Below, piece by piece: positions 47,504 to 62,625 of a DNA stretch of 64,000 nucleotides (position 1 is the stretch's first letter; each line of letters starts with the position of its first letter). This DNA comes from Engraulis encrasicolus. Lineage: Eukaryota; Chordata; Actinopteri; Clupeiformes; Engraulidae. Both the position numbers and the translations under genes were made by a program. The stretch spans positions 28,862,559 through 28,926,558 of the forward strand of contig NC_085865.1 of assembly GCF_034702125.1 (NCBI RefSeq). The letters run 5' to 3'. The notes below the pieces were generated by a model that was not told where the DNA came from, did not search any database, and was given only the letters and a program-made list of their open reading frames with translations.

Positions 47504-48180
47504 CGCATGGTGTGGTGTGGTGTTGTGTTGTGTTTCTGCTGTGTTGTGTTGTCTCTGCTTGCGTTGCGTTGCATTGCGTTGCATTGCGTTGTGTTGGGTG
47601 GTGTGGTGTTGTGTTGCCTTGCGTTGTGTTGCATTGTGTTGCGTTCCGTTGCGTTGAGTTGTGTGGTGTTGTCTTGTGTTTCTGTTGCGTTGCGTTGTTA
47701 GATTGCATTGTGTTGCATTGCACTGCCTTGTGTTGGGTGGTGTGGTGTTGTGTTGCATTGTATTGTGTTGTGTTGTGTTGTGGTGTGTTGCGTTGCAATG
47801 TGTTGGGTTGCGTTGTCTCTCTGTTGTGGTGTGGTGTGGTGTGTGGAGTGGTGTGGTGTGGTGTGGTGTGGTGTCGCATTGCGTTGTGTTGTTTTACATT
47901 GTATTGCGTTGTGGTGAGTTGTGTTGTGTGGTGTTGTGTTGTGTTTCTGTTGCGTTGCGTTGTTGTTGCGTTGCACTGCCTTGTGTTGGGTGGTGTGGTG
48001 TTGTGCTGCATTGCATTGCGATGCGCTGGGTTGCGTTGCGCTGTCTCTTTGTTGTAGTGTGGTGTGTCGTGTTGTGTCGTGTCATGTCGTGTTTCTGTTG
48101 TGTTGTGTTGTGTTGTGTTGTGTTGTGTTGTGTCGCGTTGCATTGCGTTGCCTTGCGTGCTGTGGTGTGGTGTGGTGTGC
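47504..48180 (+). repeat. Pentanucleotide (TGTTG/CGTTG/CATTG)n array
   Basis: About 680 bp in which almost every 5-mer is a one-base variant of GTGTT (GCGTT, GCATT, GTGGT). Blocks of higher order recur: GTTTCTGTTGCGTTGCGTTG at about 47678 and 47943, and CTGCCTTGTGTTGGGTGGTG at about 47722 and 47978. Long open frames on both strands (up to 313 residues, Cys/Val/Leu or His/Thr/Gln-rich) arise from the repeat and should not be annotated as genes. Confidence 0.95.
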
Positions 48181-48357
48181 TCCACACCCTCTGCCTCACA
48201 AGCATGTGTCTCTGGCCGCATGTGAATGCAAAACATCTAACCACCAGGGGTCATGGCCATGCCTTTACACTTTATGAACCTTTCTCTTCCTGTCTCTTCC
48301 TCTCCCCCTTTCTCTCTCTCCCTCTATTTATCTCAGATTTTGTCTGCCTGTGCCTGT

Positions 48358-48530
<173 letters not shown>

Positions 48531-49981
48531 TGTACAAGTGTATGCAATCTGGAGAATGCTATGCTGCTGGCGGGTAGTGTCACATGTTCTGTAAGCAAAT
48601 AAATCACTAATGCTGGGAGCGCATTCATGGTCAGCGCTTTGAAGGTCCCAATAGGGGGCACAGCATAAGTTCCCATCCACTGCTTATTTGCTATTCATAC
48701 TTACTATTCATGTTCATTACCACAGAGTTCATGGAACCGGCAAGCCACATGCACGCTAAACCCATTTCTGCTATCTCTATCGGTTTTGCTAATTAATTAA
48801 AGTGGAAACGTTTATCCAGCCACAGCTCAGCTTAGCTCAGCACACGGCACAGATATCGTGCGACTCGGGAAAATTCTCATTTGAAGCACTGTGCAAAAAG
48901 GCTGTGGAAACAGAGAGATAAGGCAGAGCCGCCAGTATCAAAGGATGCCATGCGACTGGCACGTAATTAGCCTCTGAGTTGTTTTTAATGATGACATGTT
49001 TGCCTGCCAGCGGTGTAATCATTTTCTACCCAGAAGTCAAGAGGGTGTAGGCTCTGGATGGCTTTCTCCATCACTATCTTTTTTTTTAAATCTTGTGTCT
49101 CAATTATTTAAGATGCTTTTGAAAAAAAATGTGAGTTTTCATATCTGCTTGTAAATGTGAAATTCCCACGTGAGGGATTCTTGTAGTGTACTGTGGAGTG
49201 TCAAGTTGACTTGATTACACTGTGTGTACAGTATGAACAGCTCCTGAACAAATAATTAGAATATCATGAAAAATGTATTACTTCCATAGTTCCATCAATA
49301 ATGTTAAACCCCATACCATAGATTACCATACCACATTTTGGTGCTTTGGTGTTATGAGCATCCTAACTCACCAGACATAACATCCATTTTCAATGGGGTT
49401 TTATTTCTGGTGAGTTAGAGTGTGCATAGCCTACCACCAAAGCAACGTGGTATGGTAATGTACGGGGTAAAATCAGGAGGGAAGCGTGGGTCACCAGTTC
49501 AACAAACAAAATCAGCTGGCAGCATCAAGGATATCTGGGCTTCCATAACTCCCATGCCAAGTTCAATGTAGCCTCATATAATATTGCACACCGTTCCGCC
49601 ACTGGAACGCTATAACTGTCGTTGAAAATGTTCACTTCCATACCACTACACACACTACACTACAACATAGACATTGCACTGGTCTATAGGCCTACAATAC
49701 ATGATATTACTGTAAACAGAGACGTCATTATAACTTTGTCATTCCCATCCTGATAACAGCAAATGTATAACAGAGGTGAGGCTGTCTTGTGTTATGAAGG
49801 TTGCTTTATTGGTGACAATGATGTATGATCTGGTTTTCAATCTAAAAATAGGAAATGAAGTCCTTGGCGGAGGTAATAAAAACTGTGCGTCTTGACATTT
49901 TCTTGACTATAGTAACATATCAGTAAAACTGCACACTGTGCACAGCACAACATTATTGTGAATACACAAACGAACATCTAA
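48531..49981. other. Intergenic DNA, nothing coding seen
   Basis: Contains an imperfect inverted pair around 49310-49460 (CATACCACATTTTGGTGCTTTGG against CCAAAGCAACGTGGTATGG), suggestive of a decayed MITE. Nothing coding. Confidence 0.45.
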
Positions 49982-50383
49982 GGCCAGATTCACACAAGCG
50001 CGTGGCGGAACGACAGCAAGACGACTGATGTATTTCTGCTTAGTTTGGGCCGGTGTGTCACTTGGCCTTTCACACCGACAGCGTTGGCGTGCGCTGCCAG
50101 TCCTGTTCGAAGCCCCCCCCCCCCACAGCCAAAGCTTGTTTGCTACTTTTGCCATTCATTTCAACTGGACAGCGCCGGCCGCTGCCGTCCAAAATCCGCT
50201 CGAGTTCTATTTTCCAAATGCAGTGCGGAGCGGGGCTGTCTTCCGCGCCGTCTCCCGTGTCGCTGCTGTCAGACTGTCGCGCGTTGGTTTGGAAGGACAG
50301 ATCTGTTTCCATATATTTTTTCCACCGCCGGTAAAAATCGCTCTGGTCCCGCCCCGCTTCCCCGCTCTGGTGTGAATTAGGCC
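49982..50383. mobile_element. PIF/Harbinger-type MITE, CpG-rich, TAA duplication
   Basis: Termini GGCCAGATTCACAC and, inverted on the right, GGCCTAATTCACAC (12 of 14 match). TAA flanks both ends (49979-49981, 50384-50386). The interior is markedly GC- and CpG-rich with a C14-like run near 50117. Several overlapping frames of 80-115 residues on both strands fall inside it and reflect composition only. Confidence 0.8.
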
Positions 50384-51358
50384 TAAGCCTACATCAACAT
50401 AAATATCTGAGAAAAATGTCAGCACCCAAAATGTTTCAAACATTTTTGTCAGGTGTGGCAGTGGCCATCCCCAGTCACTTGACTTGACGTACCTTGGGTA
50501 GAGTGGGGCTTAATCTATCACAGTGTGTTATCGAGCACCATCTGGTCTGACAAATTCTGTTTCTGCCAAGATGCCTTTCAAGGACAGAAACCCACACACA
50601 AAAATGACTGAGCTGCACGTTTTGATTTTTCAAGGATTCAGTCCCAATACATCATTGTCATTCTCCAGCCTGATCGGTTTGAAACATGCAGCCCACAATG
50701 GCCAATTTGTCAAGGATTGCTTAGTGTAGTGTAATACATTGGTGTCTGCAATTTTGTAGCATGCATTGTTATACTTAAACAACATTAAATAGCATTTCTT
50801 TTTTAAATTAAGGACATGCCTGGCACTCATAAAAATTGTGAAATGCATCAATATTTTTTCTGTCCTTCAAGGTTCCACCCAGCACACCAGTGGATGACCT
50901 TAATAGACGCTTTTTTGAAAAGGCAGACATCTCTCTTCATTAGACACAAGAGCTCTTCAATCACTAAAGTAGACCTCTATTTTAACTCCTGCAGCAGAGG
51001 TAAGGTGAGCCGAGATTCACAGAAAGGGTGAATTGGTTTATAAGAAGCATTATCACCATGTTCTGCATTCTCATGGAAATTTACATCAGAGCAGTATGTA
51101 AATATTTTTAGCCATCATCCATATTCATATGAAGAGTTTCGTTGCTTAAACATCATTTTTTTCACATTTGCATTTTATTATTGGAAATGACTGTTCAGAC
51201 GTCCTTTGATCTCAGAATGAATTTGTTGCCATTCAAATATTTTGAGAACATACGTTTTTATATAAAAATGCATTTTGCAATGCAATGCCATGTGTAGCAG
51301 AGTGGCAATTTTGGGTAATTTACTAAAATAATAATTAGCAATTTTAAACAGCTTGCAC
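50384..51358. other. Intergenic DNA, nothing coding seen
   Basis: No supported exon, element or RNA gene. Confidence 0.5.
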
Positions 51359-52450
51359 GACTACGCCACTGAGGGAATTTCGCCCCCAGAATATTAGTTT
51401 AATTCCAACCAGTAATAGTAAACAACAAGCAACACAGGTTCGTTAAGGATCACAAAGACAGGGTTCAAATCACTTATTTTCTTTTATTATCTTACACTTA
51501 TTTTAGTAGTCCACAATTAAGATGGAATAAAGGTTGCTGGACCCACCCCCACATGGGCCAAGGTTTCCCCACTAAATATACACAGCACAGCAAAAATAAA
51601 TAAAGTAGAATACACGCTAAGTATAAGCCCACACCAGTAACACTGCAAAGTGGAGTTTCACTACAAACGCGCACGGCAAACCAGCTAATTGGGGAAAACC
51701 CGTGCACTGGGAGAGCCCAAGCAGAGTGGGGCGAACCTTAAACACACAACAGAAAAGTACAAGAAAACAAATAAATAACAGGTAGAGAACTCTCACTTTC
51801 TCTTTAACACAAAATAAGGAAATCAAAGAAAACGAACAACACACATTCGCGCGCACACAGTCATTCACATCCTTACGGCAACTATAGGCTATAGCAGCAG
51901 CCCGCAGACAGCCAACAGGTGGAGATCCACGTACCTGCACACAGAAATTACCGTAAAACACAAGCAAACAGATACTGCACACTTAAGGAGTAGGCTATGA
52001 GCAGATGATGGGGACCTACCACAACAGTGCAGAAAACGACGCTTGTCTCGTAACCACAAGGCGACGGGCGCACAACACCTGCTCCTATAACGCGACAGTG
52101 ACAGCCATAGTGAGCACTTTTGTAATTAAAATATATGAGTGCGATGTAGGACAGAGGCGACGGCTACATACCAAATACAGAGCGCCGGGAAAGTAGACAG
52201 TTAGTAACCGCTCTGCAGTCGCACCTCCGGAACAGACAATAGCCTGCCCCACGGAATCCCTCTCCCGTGAAGTGGGGCCCTGCACGGAGTCGACCCGACC
52301 AGCGGCACCAAACCCAACAAGGGCACAATCGCCACAAGAGCACACACAAATCTGCCACCTTCTCTCCGAGAGGGCTGTGCCAACTATTTAAAGAGTGCCA
52401 AGCACTGCCAATTGGTGTGCGCTGATCACATGGTGCACGAACGCATGGCA
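51359..52450 (-). other. GC-rich segment, possible solo LTR or promoter-like DNA
   Basis: The composition differs from both flanks. Read on the minus strand there is a TTTAAATAG TATA-like word near 52385-52394, a GC-rich stretch (52160-52380) and an AATAAAAG signal near 51483-51490, an order reminiscent of an LTR. No protein, primer-binding site or target duplication could be defined. An unannotated promoter is an alternative. Confidence 0.25.
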
Positions 52451-52644
52451 GACTTATGATGCGTTTTAAAGGCACATATCCCATTATGTTACATATGCAA
52501 TGGACAATACAAAAATGCCAATTTTCCAAAATGTTCCAAAATGGATATAAATGTACAGAGTCATTTTGCAACAAAGCTCTTCGTATACAATATGGATGCT
52601 TTTGTTCAGCCATTCAGTTTCAGTTTCTGTACAGAGCTACAAGC

Positions 52645-52930
52645 AGCAGCAAAGGTTTTGTTTACCCCATACATTCACTCAGTGCTTGGCATGCTTTGGC
52701 ATGCAGTCGGCCATCCAAATCCCAAGTTGATCTGATGTACAGTATGCATCACGGCGTGCATACGCCGCTGCAAGTGCCAGCAAAGGCTGTACATATTTAC
52801 CGCATTCACACACTACTAGGCATGATTTGTTATGCAGGCCTACAGTATGCCATCCAAACCCCTTGGTGTGTATGAATTGATGTGTATGAACCTGATATGT
52901 ATGAACTTGATATGTATGAACACTGTATGA
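52645..52930 (+). repeat. Diverged direct duplication and 15-bp repeats
   Basis: 52645-52723 and 52776-52862 align (AGCAAAGG, TTTACC.CAT.CATTCAC, GGCATG.TTTG.TATGCAG, CCATCCAAA.CCC). They are followed by about four units of ATGTATGAACYTGAT at 52868-52930. Confidence 0.65.
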
Positions 52931-52998
52931 TGTATTGCATTCAACATGAATAGCTATTAACCAAATAGTTGTTATGGCAAAAAATAATGACTATTTGA

Positions 52999-53312
<314 letters not shown>

Positions 53313-55230
53313 ATATTTTAATATCTCAGCACAAGACAATTCTACTTAGGAGGTTGTTTTTTGAGGTCACCATATCCATCTCCATTATTTCCATGCACTT
53401 TATCATTTTAGGCTGACATCAGCATGGCACGATCTTCACACTTCATAATTTGATGCTCAGTCGATAATTTCAAGCTAATACGAATGCAAGCTCATTATGC
53501 TCTGCTTTTTAGCATTTTATTCTTTCAGCATTTTATTCTTCTAGCCTATTTTATTCTTTATTTCTTTTCTATTCTTTTGTGACACTCAGTCCTTGTCCTC
53601 AAATTATGTGTTTTGCATGTGCGTGTCTTGGATGCGATGTCAGATCTGCCCCTGCTGATTTACAGCTGAAGCGGGGACCGCTGAGGACGAGAGGGAGGAG
53701 ACAGGCATGTCAGAATCGGCTTTTCCATGAAAATAAAAAAAAACTTGAAGTAAATAACTGTGGCTTTTACAAAACACTTTCAACGATGACAACAGAAACA
53801 TTACAGTCGTTGAAAAGTAGGTCACCAAGACAGAGAAAATGAGTTTGTCATGAAACGGGGACAAAAGAAATCTGTTAAAATGTTGAATGGTCACCGCTCA
53901 TCTGTTTTAGAAGGTGGAGGATTCAGTAGAAATATTTGTACAAAAAAGGAGACAATCGGCACACAAGAAAATTCCAGAGTGTTTGAGAAGGTAGCTGGTG
54001 GTGTTTATCATACGTATGGAATTCCGATGCCGGCTGTGTTGCCTCAAGAGCTCCCTAACGAGCTCTCCAGTCCTCACTGTGAGATCTCTGAAGCTAAGCC
54101 TTCCACGCCATACCATGATTCACTTCTCACCTCGACTGTTCGTGTGAAGATGGCCAGGACTGCTAGGCTTTGTGGGGTGGGTGGCAGCATTATGATGTAC
54201 TGTAGGCTAGACAGGATATGGTTATGTAATTTTAAAAAAACTATTTCATTTAAAATGAGAAAGCTATTTGGCGAACAGGTCAGCTTTGTCTGTGTGGCAT
54301 CACATAGGCTACTGTAATACTTAAGGGTGCATAGTACCTAAAGGCACAGGAAATGAAAAGAGGTCACTTAGTGAATGGCTCAAGGTTGAAACCATGAGGT
54401 AATTTGGACAAATGAAAAAGGCTTTGAGAGGTTTGTTTAAACCTCACTCAAAAATCCAGACAAGACAGGCTGATTTTGCATTGAATTTTACATCAGTACA
54501 TTTTTTTTAGCCCCACTCTGCCTCTGTCTATTTTTCTTCCTTCCATCAGAGCAGGCCATGTTGGCAGACAGACGGCAGTGGAGCATCTCTCCAGGCAGGC
54601 AGGGCAACCAGGCAGGCGGTGATCTGTGGCCATGGGGAGGGGAGATGCTGCTTGGTATTCACCATCCAGCACAACACCACAGCAGACGTGATCCACATTT
54701 AGAGGCAGAGAGAGGCACAGAGAGACCCAGAGACGTGGATAAACCCACACTGGGGATGTTACCCATGAAATAAACAACAGTGCTAATCCAGTACTTAGAC
54801 AGCACTGTGGGACTAAATGCTGTCTAGAAGATGTTAAACTGACTCTCTAAGTATTGACTTAATTTGAATTAAATTGAAGATGAAGGATGATGTGTATAAT
54901 CGAATGCAGCAACTTGCTACAATGCCGCTCACGCCATCTGTCAGTTGTCAGCTTATATGCACCACCACAGGGGAAACCTTCGTCGTCATACTGTATATTG
55001 AGGCTTGGTCACAGTGTCATAGGCCTATGATGAGTTAACGACAGGGCATACCATAGGTCTGCTGACTTCGCTTTGCCCTATTACCCTTTCTATCGTTGCC
55101 GTTCTTCCTTGTGCAGCCCCTTAATGCACGCCGTAACATCTGAGGCACTACTAGTCATTGAAAGGATAATCACCATAGTACTACAGTTTGACGTAACACA
55201 GGGCCTTTAGTAATGCACTACGGTCATTGT
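53313..55230. other. Intergenic DNA, one unexplained open frame
   Basis: A 155-residue plus-strand frame at 53850-54317 has no domain, signal peptide or repeat that I recognise and is not in an obvious transposon. I regard it as chance. AACACT-like words occur near 54825-54850. Confidence 0.45.
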
Positions 55231-55241
55231 CATTCTGGTAA

Positions 55242-55474
55242 CAAAGAGAAAGGGGCTCACCTTGCACCAAACGGTTTTCTGTATTTTTGTGCACAGACGC
55301 GTTTCAGCGTGTGCCTTCGTCAGTATGCAACCGAAACGTGTGTGTGCACAAACATAAACAGTTTGAAGCAAGGTGCACCCCTTTCTCTTTGCTTCTAAGT
55401 GTTTTATTTGGGCCAGCAGCACCTTCAAAATGAATCAAGAAACCCGAGTGAAGCCTGCTACCTGCCATACTTGA
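55242..55474. mobile_element. Penelope-like terminal element, head-to-head copies
   Basis: 233 bp flanked by an 11-bp direct repeat CATTCTGGTAA (55231-55241 and 55475-55485). Two inverted copies face each other: 55242-55295 (GAGAAAGGGG...TTGTGCACA) and 55342-55391. Between them are the motif blocks seen in other Penelope termini. Both GAAACG orientations occur (GAAACGTG plus, GAAACGCGTC minus). No coding sequence remains. Confidence 0.65.
55290..55329 (-). ncRNA. Hammerhead ribozyme-like motif
   Basis: On the minus strand: stem I TGCATA/TGTGCA (six pairs, one wobble); core CTGACGA, an exact fit to CUGANGA. Stem II is AGGC/GCT with ACAC loop and one bulge; then GAA and a loopless stem III ACG/CGT. 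C is at the cleavage position. All invariant bases of the hammerhead core are present. Short or loopless stem III is a reported trait of Penelope-borne hammerheads and may need dimers. Activity was not tested. Confidence 0.6.
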
Positions 55475-55485
55475 CATTCTGGTAA

Positions 55486-56306
55486 GAACAAATGTATATA
55501 ACGCCGTAATTTAACGGGTTAAGGTTTTTATTCTCATCCTTATGCCACCAATTCACTGTCATCTGAAAATGGTGTGCATCTGTTACGCACCAGCACCAGT
55601 GCAAACACCTTGTTTGTTGTGCAGGCTCGGTAGTGAACATCATGTTGATGATTCCAACTCTCATTCTGAGCTAATGCACCACAGCGTCACCCTTTTCATG
55701 GTTCCGCTTCATCCATTTTCAGTGACAACATGTCCAAGCCTTCACATTAGTTCTGACAAATTGGGTGGTTAGCTCTTTCTGGCTTTGTATGGCAGTTTTT
55801 TTTAATCAACATTACTTTCGTGCACCAGTATAAACTAAAACACTTACAGAGTAAGATCAACACACTGATTGTTAAATTTAACCCTCTATAAGAGTTGAAT
55901 TAACACTGGAAAAACATGTTGTGAGCCTTTTGAAGAGATTGAAAAGAACATGTCTCGCCAAGGTGCCTTCCCACCTCTTAACACAACCTGACACACGGAG
56001 GCTGTGCATTCATCCAGGCTTAGTAACATATGTGTGAGTCGTGATGGATGAGGTGAGAAATCAATAGTAACAGTAGGTGACAAATGGGATTTGTTGCACA
56101 GCCCTCCACAGTAACACAATCTGAAGGTGAGCAGTGGTTAGGTATTACACCAACTGTTGAAGATATCTATGCATGTTGTGGATGAGATTAGGTGTGACAA
56201 CACCTGAAGCTCAGATGGAGGCTGGGAGCGGTGGTGCTCTACTAAACCAAGCAAGAGGGGTAGGGTGTCCTTGAAACCAAGTTGTAACGTCAATACTGTA
56301 TGGAGC
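55486..56306. other. Intergenic DNA, nothing coding seen
   Basis: AACACT-type words occur near 55840-55910. No other feature. Confidence 0.45.
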
Positions 56307-56697
56307 CAGGGTTGCCAGATGTAACAGATGATCTCCAGACCCACAAATGCTCAAAAACCAACTGGGTACTACTACTATTAATCCTGTCCTATTTAAACTA
56401 ACCATAAATCTATAGGGGGAAAAAACACATATGGGCAGCTGTGGCCTAGTGGTTAGAGAGTTGGTCTTTCAAATTGAGGGGTTGCAGGTTCGAATCCCCC
56501 CTGACCTCTCCCTACATCTCTATCCATGGCTGAAGTGCCCTTGAACAAGGCACCTAACCCAACATTGCTCGAGGGACTGTAACCAATACTCTGACAAATA
56601 ATAACTGTACGTCGCTTTGAATAAATTAAAGCATATGCTAAAGATGGCCATCCAAGCAGCCCGGTTGGGCTGGAGCCCAGCATATCTGGCAACCCTG
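56307..56697. mobile_element. hAT-type MITE carrying a SINE
   Basis: Inverted termini CAGGGTTGCCAGAT and ATCTGGCAACCCTG are perfect. Flanking 8-mers TATGGAGC and TATGTGAC match only partly. The SINE at 56433-56642 lies inside. Non-coding. Confidence 0.72.
56433..56642 (+). mobile_element. tRNA-derived SINE with L2-like tail
   Basis: Starts GGGCAGCTGTGGCCTAGTGG, with A-box TGGCCTAGTGG and B-box GGTTCGAATCC (near 56488) at tRNA spacing. The body GAACAAGGCACCTAACCC follows, with tail ACTGTACGTCGCTTTGAATAA and GCATATGCTAAA, a common teleost SINE 3' end shared with LINE partners. Not a functional tRNA: the 3' half does not pair as a cloverleaf. Confidence 0.85.
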
Positions 56698-57929
<1,232 letters not shown>

Positions 57930-58967
57930 CATGCGTGTGTGTTTGTATGTCCCTGTCTGTTTAAAAGTAGATAGAACCTGTAAAGTGACAACAATAAAAT
58001 CTAATGTACAGTATGTGAAAATAATACCCTGATTACTGTATAAAGATGATTTATGATTTTTACTGCATTTCAGTCAATCGCTACACCAAACCACTCAATA
58101 TGTTACAGGCGTTCACATTCATTAGTTATGGGAAAACAAACAATAAATTGAGCCATTAAACGGCTACATTGTTTTCTCCCACCTCTACAAATGTCTAGCA
58201 TTTGCAATAGGCCTACGTTATTAGTGAGGGTTCAACCATCAGGTTGGTTGTACAACAGACACATTTACAGAGTACATTTAAGGTGTACATTTAAGGCGTA
58301 CATATAAGGTGCAAAAGCCAGTCAAAACACGTGTTCGACTAGCTTTAGAAGAGTTGCATCATTCTGCACATTGTTTTGTTACAGAAAATACGATTTTAAT
58401 GTAAGCTATTTACGGTATATACGCCTTCACAACAGAAACATTATGACAGCTTGTAGATTGCAGCTTTCAGTCCAATGGACTGCCAAATATGTTGATGATT
58501 ATCTCTTCTTTTCAGTGATGTGATCCTGCCAATACACACTAGGCCTATAATCTCCTATCAGTCAATACACTCCATCAGGAAGGCATGTGTGCATGAGCAC
58601 CCTTCCAAACATGAACCGTTTCTCTCTCAGGATGGTTTTAATTTTTTACATTTTCATCTATACTGAAACTTCAGCATTTGCATTGTAAAGCTTGACTGGC
58701 AGGATGATTCATAATTATTATTATTCATTTTTTTCCTGTTGATGACTATCCTCACTCACACATGTTGCCTGTGTCATCAGGACGAGGACAATCACATCCA
58801 TTCTCTGGGTGCCACTTTGGCTTGCATGGGATAGGGGGGTGAGGGGTGAGGTGGGGGTTTTGAGGGGCCTATCTATTATTCTGTCATTCTGCATTTAAAT
58901 CAGGGAGGCTCCTTTTTTACTCATCTTTCTAGGAAATCATTATGGAAACTGAACCAATGAGAGAGGG

Positions 58968-58970
<3 letters not shown>
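57930..58970. other. Intergenic DNA, nothing coding seen
   Basis: Short triple repeat of GTACATTTAAGG.G at 58272-58312. No other feature. Confidence 0.5.

Positions 58971-59052
<82 letters not shown>
58971..59052. repeat. (GA)n microsatellite
   Basis: Pure AG dinucleotide, about 41 units. Confidence 0.98.
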
Positions 59053-59056
<4 letters not shown>

Positions 59057-61324
59057 CTTGAATAGGAGATCTGGAGCATAATAGGGACTGTCAGGCGAAC
59101 AGCACATTTAACCAGCTGGAGATTACACCGTCCGTCTGGTACAATTATGGGGATTTTGCACGACAAGTTCCACACATCCCACTCCACAATGAGAATATGA
59201 TGAATAGTGGAGAAATGCATGATGGGAAATGAAGAGCACTTCAAAGGTTTGTGCAGTACTCACCCCGACATACATCCACCCATACATTAAGCCCTGTTTG
59301 CACGTGAGCGTATATCGACAGGTAGAAAATCAACAATGAGGCATGATGTTTTTTGAAACATCAGAATGGATCATTCAGATCTCAGATAATGCCTGAGGAT
59401 GACACAGAGGTGTTCTCTCTGAAATAAGTCAAGTAAGTGTCAAATAATTGTGTAAAATCAAATAAGCGTGCGGTAAATTTATTTCTTTTGTATTAAGTAT
59501 GGAACACTCCTGCGTTTACCAGCACCTAGAAGCTGTGCATGGATCTTTGAACTGTTGCAGGTAGAAAATCAATAGTTATTGTCTTTGCATTTGTTTTCAT
59601 CGTTCCCCCCTGTGTGATTATATGAGAGTTCAGTTCACCGTATGTCCAGTCATGTCCTACATGTTTACATTCATGCATAATGGAGATCTACTGTACTCAT
59701 TCAACTTTTGAGAGCCATTGAGTCAAGATATGCACGTGACAGCATGTCTGAACTAGAGTGTGTTTGTGCTCATCTGAAGATGATGATGTTGTTACCTGTA
59801 CATCCACAAACTGTTCACAGTGACGGAAACAGCAGTAAAATCATTGGCCTTGTCATCAGAAATAAAAATTACTAAGGTACTGTATTGTCCTCACTAAGGT
59901 GTAGAATGTAACCCAGCTAGACAGGGAGATAAACTTTCCTTTATCCGTGATGTAGCCTGAAGTCTTTATGGAAATCCTTCACATGTAGAATCCTCAATCA
60001 CAAACTCAGGAAATCAGGACATCAGGAAAGTGAAACTAAAAATAAAACAATCAAGGAAAATAATTAGCTTCTACTTCGTTTCTACACAAGCTAAAACAGT
60101 TAACACACATCAAATACAAAAGCTATGCTAATGACCTTCACATTCACTGTTCATTTCAGTGCCTAACTGACCTAGAAGTAGCACTTAGCTAACATTTTAG
60201 CATCTTCAAAGAAATCGTTTTTATTTTGAAAGAACTCAGGTGAATATCATAGACAAAATGGCTTGTTTGGCCATTGGCCTTGGTCTGGGACTGAGAACAG
60301 TCCTTTACAGGTCCATCCAGAGATCTGCTGAGACACGTTGCATCGGCAAAGTATCCTACAAATGGGCTGTTAACAAAGTCCTGGCACAAGCCCTAACCAT
60401 AATAACCCCTAGTGCATTATAGTAATTCAGCCAGAAAAAAACTTGAAGAGGGGAGTACAGTTTAAATAATTTAATGAGAGATCCAGCATGCAGATGCAGC
60501 ATCCAGAAATAGGCGTTGTCCCAGCCATTGGTCTGGGACTCACATTGGTGGATCCAGCGGTACAGGGTCTGGACCAAAGAAAGTAGAAAGCTCTCATGCT
60601 GGAAAATGCATTGGCCACGGTGTAGTATGAGGGTATAGCCTAAGGACGCGGTGCGCATGGGCAGTGGTTTCCATGCAATGATGGATAAAAATTGTGACAC
60701 CGGAAACCCAAACGCAAAATTGGTCAAAAGAGGTTGACCAGTTGTCAATGGATAAGTTTAATTCCGAATTAATCATTCAGAATTAAATTCTTCTTTTTTT
60801 TTCGTCGTGTTTACTGTACATTGCACTGACAATGTTTGTTTCCCAGATGGACTTTCCACTTAGTAGAGTCTTCTAGGCAGAACCTTTGCAGGCTAGTTTG
60901 GTAGGACAGCTTGCAGCATCAGACAAAATGGCAAGACATGAAATAGGACAGCAGGTGCAGAATTTATCTCCTTTATAGGATGATCAAACCGTTGGCGTTT
61001 GGAGAGAGAGGTGGGGAACCTCAAACATTGATTACTGAATACAGCAGATAAGGTATATTTCCCATCCCTTTTTCTGAAAGGCAACAGCAAACACTGACTG
61101 GTCAAAGGAATCAGTAGGGGACTGGACAGCAAAGATTTGCTGACGGCACATCTATTTCTGTTTACGTGTAATAGGTGGGACAATTTGTACAGTGAGGTAG
61201 TGGACACACTGTAGAATAAACCTCGCCTGATTAGTTCTCAAGGCTCTAAGCTTAAAGGCCCACTGCGCAACTTCGAGAATTTTAATTTGAAACTATTTTT
61301 ATAATTGTATGGGGGTAATTTTAG
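59053..61324. other. Intergenic DNA, nothing coding seen
   Basis: Overlapping frames around 60240-60780 (both strands, up to 130 residues) show no domain. A GGCCATTGGCCTTGGTCTGG word near 60268 is loosely repeated near 60518. No exon is supported. Confidence 0.45.
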
Positions 61325-61485
61325 ACTTTATTTAGACAGAACAGTGGAAGATGGAGACAGAAAATGCAGTGGGAGAGAAAAACAGGGTGGGATTGGGATA
61401 TGACCCATACCGGATTCGAACCTGCTCCCCCACAGGCATGAAAGCCCATATGTGAGGGGCTTAGCACACTGATGCGCCACAAGAC
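61325..61485 (-). mobile_element. tRNA-derived SINE, same family as 11828-11960
   Basis: On the minus strand: A-box region TGGCGCATCAGTGTGCTAAG, B-box GGTTCGAATCC, then the body ending CACTGTTCTGTCTAAATAAA. The order and the CACTGT.CT.TCT.ATAAA end match the 11.8-kb copy. Confidence 0.75.

Positions 61486-62625
<1,140 letters not shown>

Noticed and set aside
50028..50443. Cluster of 78-115-residue frames on both strands
   Set aside because: They lie largely inside the CpG-rich Harbinger-type MITE at 49982-50383.
53850..54317. 155-residue plus-strand frame
   Set aside because: No recognisable domain, repeat or splice context. Length is compatible with chance in 64 kb.
56433..56515. Possible tRNA gene
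   Set aside because: A-box and B-box are present, but the sequence does not close as a cloverleaf and is followed by a SINE body and tail.
60189..60776. Overlapping frames suggesting an exon cluster
   Set aside because: No conserved motif, no consistent splice sites, and several overlapping phases on both strands.
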